A stretch of DNA of 64,000 bases, from the NCBI RefSeq assembly GCF_958295425.1, contig NC_081148.1:25883637-25947636 (forward strand), given 5' to 3'. The notes beneath the pieces were generated by a model. The model did no database searches. It saw only the letters and a list, made by a program, of their open reading frames with translations, and was not told the DNA's origin. The stretch is from Solea solea (taxonomy: Eukaryota; Chordata; Actinopteri; Pleuronectiformes; Soleidae). The first letter of the stretch is position 1. The number at the start of each line of letters is the position of its first letter. The position numbers and the translations under genes are program-made. This document shows, piece after piece, positions 1 to 64,000 of this stretch.

Positions 1-55246
<55,246 letters not shown>

Positions 55247-56903
55247 CTGCAAGACACAGAGGAGACAAAACATGAGCAACACATCACAACAGCTGATACA
55301 AACAAAACCTGGGTTTTATCATCGTTCAAATTAAAAGTCATATTTTCATTAAATATTCAAAACAGGTGATTGAAAGGAAAATAGCGACTTGGGAGCATTA
55401 ATCACATTTCTGAGAAGTCGACAACTCTTTTTCCACCGTAGGAACTTTTCTCATTTACTCGGGATTTTAGGAAAAACCTCAGAGCGTTTCCACCAAAATA
55501 AAACTTCCCCCGACAGAATGACCTATTCACGACAGTTACCAAGAACTTTAGAGGGGCGGGGCTTTGAGCTGGAGAACTCTGATTGGTGGTTTCAATGTCG
55601 CCAACTTATATTCAGACTCCTCTAAGCGACTCCTTTTCTCAACTTTTTCTGGAGACTTTTCATTTATTTGAAAAGTTGATGATTCATTTACTAATAACTA
55701 ATAATGAGTTCATCGATTGCTGAGTCAGTCTAAATGCCTCACACATGTTTATATAACATGCGTGTATATGAAATTTACAGTTTGTATTTCTGTACAGGAA
55801 AGTAAAACACAGATTTTGTCAAATTAAAACCAAACAAAAACAACACAAAGAAGCGATGGAGAAGTGGGACAGATAAAAACAGTGCCACCTATAGGTCTGG
55901 CATGGTCATGACAACACTCGACAGCTGCAGACATTCCTTCCATATGTTTTGTTCTATTTGTTAAACTGCTATTTTAAAAACTCCGTTGCGATGAACGACA
56001 TCTGTGTTCTTCATGTTCAGAGATGTTCTCTGCGATCACTTTGTTCACATCAGCGCCAGGACATGACTCAGTCACTCACGACATAAAAGCCTCAGAGTCA
56101 GAGTCAGGAGATCCGCGTGTTTTCCGAGGGCGGAACCGGTCGCAGCGCGAGGAACCCGGAAAACACAGGAACAGTTTTACTACCTCGGCAGCACCGGAAT
56201 AAAACTTTTACTGCTCGTCGTTCATCCTCGCGCCAGATGGAAGGAAGAGATAGAGCGGAGATCCAGGATGAGACGTCGTCATCATCATCATCATCATCAT
56301 CATCATCACCCACTGACCACACCCCAAATAAAGTCCTTTGAAGGCGTTTTAATATAAGGATAAGTTGCCATCTGCCAATAAACACCAGGTTTAAACAGAA
56401 ACAGTGCAAAGGAAATGAAGCGACTTCTTCTTCAAAGACTTTTCTGATATGAATATGGAACATGTTTGGTCTGTAATTTAACTTCTCAGTTGTTTAAGTA
56501 GGTTTCTAAAAAAAATAACATTGAATTATCATTATGTTCATTTGTGCTAGAGGAAGGAATCTGAACCAGTGTTCTGGTTCTATCACTGTCTCAGTGAGTG
56601 AGATGACAGGGTGAATGCTTTCCTGACGTGTCATTTAAAAACCTCCATGTGTTTAGAAATGGTTTCTTGTTGTGTTGAAAAAACATATCTGTTAATAAGA
56701 GATGTAAAGTGATTACAGTTAAAGAGTCCAAAGCCCAGAAGAGCCAGTGAACACTGTGTTTGGGTGTGTATGTGCGTCATGACCTCGTCTATGAAGTCCT
56801 AAAAGTCCAGAACAATCAGTTCAGCCTCTGCTGAGAGCGCAGGCTTTCATTGTTTTCCTGAGTTCTACAAAGCAGCAAGTGAATCTCACCACTCCTGTAA
56901 ACA

Positions 56904-57395
56904 GAGTCTGGCACGAGAGAGTTCGGCACTAGAGTCCGGGCACTAGAGTCCGGGCACAAGAGTCCGGGCACTAGAGTCCGGGCACAAGAGTCCGGGCACG
57001 AGAGTCCGGGCACTAGAGTCCGGGCACTAGAGTCCGGGCACGAGAGTCCGGGCACTAGAGTCCGGGCACGAGAGTCCGGGCACGAGAGTCCGGGCACTAG
57101 AGTCCGGCACTAGAGTCCGGTCACAAGAGTCCGGCACTAGAGTCCGGGCACAAGAGTCCGGGCACTAGAGTCCGGGCACAAGAGTCCGGGCACTAGAGTC
57201 CGGGCACAAGAGTCCAGGCACTGGAGTCCGGGCACTGGAGTCCGGGCACAAGAGTCCGGGCACAAGAGTCCGGGCACAAGAGTCCGGCACTAGAGTCCGG
57301 GCACAAGAGTCCGGGCACAAGAGTCCGGGCACAAGAGTCCGGCACTAGAGTCCGGGCACTAGAGTCCGGGCACAAGAGTCCGGGCGCCAGAGTCA
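56904..57395. repeat. 15-bp minisatellite, about 31 units
   Basis: Units GAGTCCGGGCACAAG, GAGTCCGGGCACTAG and GAGTCCGGGCACGAG, with some 14-bp variants lacking one G. Open frames of PGLLCPDSSARTLV type on the minus strand result from the period of five codons. Confidence 0.98.
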
Positions 57396-57864
57396 GAGTC
57401 CTCTTTAAAGGAAAACTCACTTCACTGTTCGTTACGCCAAAGTACAATAACAAGTTATTTCTTCTCAGAAGGTTCTGTTTAAGAAACTTCTTTAAAAATC
57501 ATCTTCAAGAAAGGTTTTCACTCGACATGTTGAAGAAAAATCTTCACCAATGTCTTCGTGACACGGTCCTCCAGCAAAGTAACACAGAAGCGATGTCAAC
57601 TACTGTCTTCAAACAATGTCTCCCGTCAATGAAGACAAATCAGAAGACAATGATTGTTTGTCTTCACACTAACATCGTGCCATTCATGAGTCAGAAAAAT
57701 AAAAATCAGCTCTGAGATGATGTGGAATCTTCAATAAAACCTGACTTTATTGAGCAGCTCAGATTATTGTTATCTGGAGACGATGAAACGTATCAAATAT
57801 TCATAGAAGATTCATCAAAAACATGTGAGAGGAAGAGACGACGAGGCCCAACCCATGACTCACA

Positions 57865-57868
57865 CACA

Positions 57869-57916
<48 letters not shown>
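57865..57916. repeat. (CA)n microsatellite
   Basis: About 25 CA units. Confidence 0.98.
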
Positions 57917-57918
<2 letters not shown>

Positions 57919-58639
57919 ATCGACCTTTTAAAACAGCAGCCACGGCCACACCTTTGACCTTTTCACGGGTACAGCGAGAACGCCGCGAGCCGTCCGCCAA
58001 AATCAATCCGTGCCGACTGCAGACGCGGGTCACTGAAGACGTTTCCACGTCAACCGCAGCGGTGTGAGGAAAATCACTAAAGACAAATCTCCTCCACGGC
58101 TTTTTTAACCTGGAGTTGTGTCATCACACAGGTTCACTGCTGTCAGCTCAGTTTGTCCTCACAGTGAATCAAACACACGGGGAAACAACGCATATTTCAG
58201 TCCAAACACGTCAGAGTTTAGAGATTTGGACCAAACGAGGAGCTCAGCATGAGAGTGAAGAGAATGTGATCGTCTCTCCAGTCCTGAGACGTCCAGGACT
58301 CAACAATGACGCAGACGTCCTGACAAATTCTCGCCCCTGTGAGCCTGGATATTATTCTCACTCTTCCTTTTATTTTCGAGGTGTGGCGTTCGCTGCTGTA
58401 ACACAAGGAGTCGTGCAACAGACAAATGTCAAATCTGTGCCGGAGACGAGACTTGGCAACATTGACAGAGGTTCAGTTCATAAAGTTCACCCAGAGTTTG
58501 TGTCGGTCTGAGGAAGGAAATAAAGTTCATGGAGTGATGGAGATTGTGCGGAAGACTGGTGAAGTCAAGAAGCTGAGAAGCTGCATCCATGTCAGGGCAG
58601 GGTCACATCTCAGCTGTGACACAAGGAAAAACAAGGATT

Positions 58640-58752
58640 TCCTACAGAAGAAACTTAAGTTTGTGTCACTTTGCAAGCTGCTCACTCTCCCACACCAAAG
58701 TCCATAGTGAAAATCACAGCACACAGGAGTTGTTGATCCACTGCTGCCTCCA
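58640..58752 (-). repeat. Foldback repeat, copy 17 (one arm only)
   Basis: CTCCCACACCAAAGTCCATA, GCACACAGGAGTTGTTGATC and CACTGCTGCCTCC, after which the element breaks off. Orientation B. Confidence 0.82.
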
Positions 58753-59194
58753 GCCAGAGTTGCCAAAAACAGCAACATTAGCAGGATTTTCCCCTGCCTT
58801 TTACTTACAAAAGCATAAAACTAAATTGTGATTCATTCATCAAACATTTATTTTGGAAATGGCTCATTTTACAAGTCAAAAATAAAATGAGGTGTTCGAG
58901 GAACGGCAGTAAAAATAGACAGAAACTCTATCTTATTGCACAAATGTTGCTGTTGTGAATCAGCTCGTGCTTTTAAAAAAGTGGGCTGCTAAAAATATGA
59001 GACCTTTAGCAGAACTAGGATTTGGATTAAATGTGTTCTATAGTTTCAAAGTAGAACGCTGCAGGAGTGGACGTGTGGTCTCTCGGAGAATAAATCACTA
59101 TCAATGACCTGATGGGACAGTGTCCCCCATTTTTTAAATTCACAATACATTCATCACCTTCTGTTAGTTCAGACTCGACAGAGTCATGACTCTG

Positions 59195-59281
59195 GGGAGG
59201 AGGAGGAGGAGGAGGAGGAGGAGCAGCGGTGTTTTAATGTAAATCACAGCCTCCTCCTCCTCCTCCTCCTCCTCCTCCTCC
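59195..59281. repeat. (GGA)n and (TCC)n inverted pair
   Basis: About 29 bp of GGA repeat, a spacer of 26 bases, then about 32 bp of CCT repeat. The two tracts are complementary and can form a hairpin. Confidence 0.93.
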
Positions 59282-59549
59282 ATGAGCACGAGTGTCACAG
59301 CTAATGTTCCCTGATCACCAGGTCAAAGTGGCTTCCTGTTGTTTATACAACACCAGCGAGCACCTGTCCTTTTCACTTCACATGCTCGTCTATCTTTGCC
59401 CCGTTAAAAACCCTCACTCCCCCACCACCCACAATGCATCGCTGCACGGTGGAGGGGCGGGGGGTGGATTCTGCCTCAGTGATTCTGTCTTTAACACAGA
59501 CGTAAATCTAACGAGAGCATTTCCATAAATGACTAACCAATCAATCCCT

Positions 59550-60112
59550 ACCAAAACAACCAACCAACCAACCAAAACCAACCAACCAACCAACCAACCA
59601 ACCAACCAACCAAACAAACAAAACCAACAACACCAAATAACAACCAACCAACCAAAGCCAACTAACCAACCAACCAAATAAACAAAACCAACAAACCAAA
59701 CCCAACTAACCAACCAACCAAACAAAACCAACCAACCAACCAACCAACCAATCCCACCAAACAAACAAAACCAACCAACCAACCAACCAATCCCAACCAA
59801 AACCAACTAACCAACCAACCAAATAAACAAAACCAACAAACCAAACCCAACTAACCAACCAAACAAACAAAACCAACCAACCAATCCCACCAAACAAACA
59901 AAACCAACCAACAAACCAATCCCAACCAAAACCAACTAACCAACCAACCAAAAACACCAAATAACAACCAACCAAACAAAACCAACCAACCAACCAACCA
60001 AACAAAACCAACAAACCAAACCCAACTAACCAACCAACCAACCAAACAACCAACCAAACAAACAAAACCAACCAACCAACCAACCCCAACTAACAACCAA
60101 CCAACCAAAAGT
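59550..60112. repeat. (CCAA)n tetranucleotide array with AACAAA variants, about 560 bp
   Basis: AACCAACCAACC alternates with AAACAAACAAAACC and CCCAACTAACC phrases. The minus strand reads Trp-Leu-Val-Gly in one frame, an artefact of the repeat. Confidence 0.97.
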
Positions 60113-60429
60113 TTACAATAACAATCATAGAATGATACACAATAGTTATTGTGTCACAACTTCTGTGGAATTTTTGTCAAATTGAATTGAACTTAAAGAA
60201 GATTTTCCTTTTCTCCGTCATCATCAATAAGCACGTGTGTCAGAATTAATGTCGACATATCGACGTCTCAGTTATAACTGAAGCTTTTCTTTGAAGCGTA
60301 AACTTAGACGCTCTCTGCCATGAAAGCAAACATGGCAGCAAGATTCCTGCTGCATTCTGGACCTGCCATCACATCCTGTTGGTCTGGAGCCACTTCACCC
60401 GAGGGAGGACAAACTGTAAAGCACCATGA

Positions 60430-60495
60430 TCCACGGGCACTTCATGGGAGGACAGGGGGGGGGAGGACGGGAGGGGAGGACGGGGGACGGGGGGG
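60430..60495. repeat. G-rich GGGGAGGACGGG tract
   Basis: GGACAGGGGGGGGGAGGACG and GGAGGACGGGGGACGGGGGG, with several runs of four or more G on the plus strand. Confidence 0.85.
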
Positions 60496-60630
60496 TTCAA
60501 ATATAGCTGGTTGGCTGGCGCCTGAAGACGAGGACACTGAAGCAACATGAAGCTTTATGTTTGAAGAGCAGCAGGAACAACATGAAACAAACACCTCAGT
60601 CAGGACTGAGCTTCATGTTGTAGACGGTTA

Positions 60631-61250
60631 ATGACTGTTGTCCGACTGTTCTCTTACTGTTGTCTGACTGTGACTGACTGTTGTCTGACTGTGACCGACT
60701 GTTGTCTGACTGTTGTCTGTGACTGACTGTTGTCTGACTGTTGTCCGACTGTCACTGACTGTTGTCTGACTGTGACTGACTGTTGTCTGACTGTTGTCCG
60801 ACTGTCACTGACTGTTGTCTGACTGTGACCGACCATCTGACTGTTGTCTGTGACTGACTGTTGTCTGACTGTTGTCCGACTGTCACTGACTGTTGTCTGA
60901 CTGTGACCGGCCGTCTGACTGTTGTCTGTGACTGACTGTTGTCCGACTGTTGTCTGGCTGTGACTGACTGTTGTCTGACTGTTGTCTGTGACTGACTGTT
61001 GTCTGACTGTTGTCTGACTGTCACTGACTGTTGTCTGTGACTGACTGTTGTCTGACTGTTGTCCGACTGTTGTCCGACTGTGACCGGCCGTCTGACTGTT
61101 GTCTGTGACTGACTGTTGTCCGACTGTTGTCTGGCTGTGACTGACTGTTGTCTGACTGTTGTCTGTGACTGACTGTTGTCTGACTGTTGTCCGACTGTTG
61201 TCAGACTGTCACTGACTGTTGTCTGTGACTGACTGTTGTCCGACTGACGG
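60631..61250. repeat. GACTGTTGTCTG minisatellite, about 620 bp
   Basis: Built of TTGTCTGACTG, TTGTCCGACTG, TGACTGACTG and TGTGACTGACTG blocks. A larger phrase containing GACCGGCCGTCTGACTG recurs at about 60904 and 61081. Confidence 0.97.
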
Positions 61251-61679
61251 CTGTCCGTAAACTGAATTATTGTGTTAGACTGAAATCGGACACACTGAGT
61301 GTGTGAAGCATGATAAACTGTATTTTTCAGATTCTCTCTTAAACAATGAAGAAATGTGAAATATTTTTCAAGGACTTTCCAGGACCAATCCCCTAAAATT
61401 CAAGAACAGAATGTGCTGACACAGCTTGAGATGCCCATGACATCCACTTGTATTAATATGCAGCCAGTCTGTATCTGGACGAGCAGTGACCTCGTTATTC
61501 TCAGCTCATTTGACCTTCTGTGTTGAGAGTAAAGTGGGGGGTGTTGGGCAGGTGGGCTGCCACCTTGAGACTCCCTACCTCTCCCTCCCCCCTCGTCTCT
61601 CTCTCTCTCCCTCTCTCGTATGCAGGTCCAGGAATAACCTGTGGAATGTCTGAGAATAACTCCATCATCCATCTAAACT

Positions 61680-61704
61680 CCAGCCTCCTCCTCCTGCTCC
61701 TCCT

Positions 61705-61738
<34 letters not shown>

Positions 61739-61740
61739 TC
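61680..61740. repeat. (CTCCTG)n / (CTC)n tract
   Basis: CTCCTCCTCCTGCTCCTGCT-type sequence, about 60 bp. Confidence 0.93.
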
Positions 61741-62164
61741 GGTCTCTTTTAGATTCCCTGCTTCTCCCGTTACCTTTATAAACAACAGCAGCGAGTCCGT
61801 GTCTGCTCAGCCAGACGACACCGGCCCAGCACTGAAAGACGGGATATCAGAATCATGTCGACCTGTCCGCTGCCCAGACAGATTTAGTTCAGGGTGATAA
61901 ATGTGCTTGGTTGGTTGGTGAGGATTTCATCTTCCACAGGAGGGCAGCGCGACTGAGACTGCACAGTATTTTAGACTAATGTTTGGAAACTTATTCACTT
62001 AATGTCCGAAATTTCCAAAATTGTGTGGAAAAGTTATGGATGTGGACAATTACACGTCATTATTTAAGAGGAAACCATGTCCTCGGCGTCCACCAGAGAG
62101 CTGCTCTGGAGAGAACTTACCCAGACTCACCCATAGATTAAGTGTACGATAAGAGTAGGTTTTC

Positions 62165-62538
62165 AGCTTTATTTCACTGTTAGAAAACCTTTTTTAACCG
62201 TTTGTAAACCACTCACTCTCCCACACCAACGTCCATAGAGAAAAGATGTGATGTAAAGATTTTAACATCACACACACAGGAGTTGTTGATCCACTGCTGC
62301 CTCCACCACTAAGTCCAAATGTGTTATTTTGTGAGCTCGGCATTTGAATTCCATCATTCTACATTATGTGAGTGACACAAACTGGCCACACGAGGCAGCA
62401 GAGGACCAGCAGCCCCGGTGTCCAAGCTAAAATCATTGATTTTCTCTATGGGCTTTGGTGTGGGAGAGTGAGCGGTTTACAAACCTCCGTTTCCTGTTGG
62501 AAAAGTCCGTCTAACAGTGACATAAAGACGTGAACATA
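62165..62538 (-). repeat. Foldback repeat, copy 18
   Basis: AAACCACTCACTCTCCCACA, GATCCACTGCTGCCTCCACC, then GAGGCAGCAGAGGACCAGCA and CTCTATGGGCTTTGGTGTGG, ending CAGTTTCCTGTTGG-like sequence and TAAAGACGTGAAC. Well preserved. Orientation B. Confidence 0.9.
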
Positions 62539-64000
62539 AAATATCGGAGACTTAAAGCGAGTTTCCTTGAGTTCCCTCCATTATATGAATACTTGTAAAG
62601 GCTCAGTGCGAATAAAAGCTGTGCTGTTCTGTGACACAGTTCATTATAGTGAATCAGACGTCTCGGACCAAAAGTCTGATGCTTTGTTTATGTAAAGAAG
62701 TGATTTTGAGAGCTGAGTCCACTCTATGCAAACACTCGGTGAAACCCTGATGTCAGATCTGATTACAGTAAAGTGACGGGCATGTTTGGATTATCAGCGG
62801 AGCGTGTTACAGTCTCCTGCAAAGTCAAATGTGCTGATTTTAAAAAGAGAGAACGAAAGAAAGAAAACGCCAACACTGTAAATTCACTTTCACACACAGT
62901 TACACAAACAGTCAAAGAGTTTGCGTTTGAGAAGCATGTGCATCTACCAAAATGACTTTTTACACTTTCCTCTCTCTGTGTCATTTCTTATACAAAACAC
63001 AGAGATTCAAACTGACACAATAAAGACTCTACGACAAAGAAAAGGACAAAAGGACCTTCCAAAAGTCCAAGAAGAGACACAAAATCATGACAAAGACACT
63101 AAACAATTCAACAAAAACAGCGATCACTTTCTCCAGACTCCAAACCACAGTGAACTTTCTCTGAGTCTGGGTTCAGAGACGTGAAGACAAACAATTCCTG
63201 AAATGTTTTCCCCGTTCATCGCTGAAAACAGAGGCCCAGTAAAGTGTCCTGAGCAGAGCATCGCTCCGTCGTTCCCATGGAACATTCACGCTCCTCGTAC
63301 CCTTGTTAAACGCGGAGTCAGGGTTTTTAAAGACGCCTGATGTGATTTCTTTGGCGCGGCGCTGTCCCGCTGTCCCGCCACGAGACGACGTCAAAACGCA
63401 AAGCAGAGGACGGGGGGACATGAAAAGACTCTGAGGATAATCTGAACCTGATCGTTCAGCCAAATTTCCTACACGTGGTTTTTGTTGGAGCGGCAGCAGC
63501 AGCTTCACGGTGAGAAGAGCTGATAAACAACAGGATTGGGGGAACAACACGCGGCTCCAGCTGATGATGGGAGAACCATGTGTGCAGCACTGTAAAAGGA
63601 GTATTTACTGCCACTGAAACGCCTTCTGCACCATGTCTAATTCATCAAATCCATCAGCGGCCAAATAACTGGCGCTATATAATACAAACAGCATCTGATT
63701 TCATTAAAGTGAAACTGTGGAGACGACTGAGCCGAGAGCGCACAAGACAAACATGGCCGCCAGAGAGGACGCGTTTGAAAACTAGAGATTCCACACTTTA
63801 AATTCTGCCTTCACTGATAATGATCTTTATTCACAAAACTAAATCTTATTTGTGGGCTGTGATCTCTGTTTTGGTCTGTTGCTCCGCCCACAATCCATCC
63901 CATAATGCTGTGTTTCCATCATGGTTAGGAATGGCAAAGGCGGGGTTTGGGCTGCGTAGCGTGACGTCGTACCGGTGCGACGACAACGATCGCGACACAA

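Larger units (their letters stand above)
55247..64000. other. 3' part of the presumed first intron
   Basis: I looked on the minus strand for a membrane helix and a CNCPPG-like exon end and found neither. The stretch contains an (ATC)n tract, four large tandem arrays, a (GGA)n/(TCC)n inverted pair and foldback copies 17 and 18. Confidence 0.6.

Noticed and set aside
59414..60108. Hydrophobic Trp-Leu-Val-Gly-Phe frames resembling a membrane protein
   Set aside because: Artefact of the (CCAA)n array.
61520..61897. Plus-strand frame with a poly-Leu stretch resembling a signal anchor, considered as exon 1
   Set aside because: On the wrong strand for col13a1; the Leu run is the (CTC/CTG)n tract, and no CNCPPG-like end follows.
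63173..63550. Minus-strand frame considered as the missing exon 1
   Set aside because: No convincing membrane helix, no Arg-rich furin-like site and no CNCPPG ending with a donor.

Overview
The window is vertebrate, almost certainly teleost fish, nuclear DNA. It shows widely spaced GT-AG exons, very many (CA)n, (GA)n and (GGA)n tracts, long minisatellites, a tRNA-derived SINE, a decayed fish-type LINE and a dense family of palindromic MITE-like repeats. No bacterial-style gene clusters, CRISPR arrays or viral genes are visible.

One gene accounts for nearly all the coding sequence: a collagen alpha-1(XIII) chain gene (col13a1) on the minus strand, entering at the right and leaving at the left. 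I placed 40 internal exons (called W1 to W40, 5' to 3' on the minus strand; W1 at 55239-55246, W40 at 1106-1192), about 1.81 kb of coding sequence or about 605 codons. The identification rests on segments that agree with human COL13A1 as I remember it: GLSIIGPRGPP, GQPGTRGFPGFP, GPIGLDGKP, a cysteine-containing G-x-CG-[DE]-Y-x-HR exon, the AALRSS non-collagenous exon, an IRxxxLM exon before GPPGLPG, and [17 protein letters not shown] at the C-terminal end. Exon 1 (cytoplasmic N-terminus, membrane anchor, furin site) should lie beyond 64000 and the last exon (rest of the C-terminal NC4 domain) to the left of base 1. I found neither inside the window.

Layout from right to left: 55247-64000 is the end of the first intron, filled with minisatellites. 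49409-33585 carries the COL1 triple-helix exons W2-W11, most of them 27, 36 or 51 nt. 32243-29091 carries two NC2 exons (W12, W13). 26396-13120 carries COL2 exons W14-W26. W26-W27 (13120-12780) form NC3. 12697-1106 carries COL3 and the start of NC4 (W28-W40). Every exon except the 8-nt W1 is a multiple of three in phase 0, so almost any can be skipped without shifting the frame.

The protein is a type II transmembrane collagen that trimerises and works in cell-matrix adhesion and at the neuromuscular junction (family knowledge). The introns hold most of the other observations: at least 18 copies of a foldback repeat, one near-complete copy being bounded by TTAA and 16-19 bp inverted termini, one copy split by a SINE; an intron that is almost entirely a hexanucleotide array; splice acceptors whose pyrimidine tracts are microsatellites; a NAGNAG acceptor; and several kilobase-scale minisatellites. 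All coordinates were read by hand, and homology statements come from memory, not from a search.
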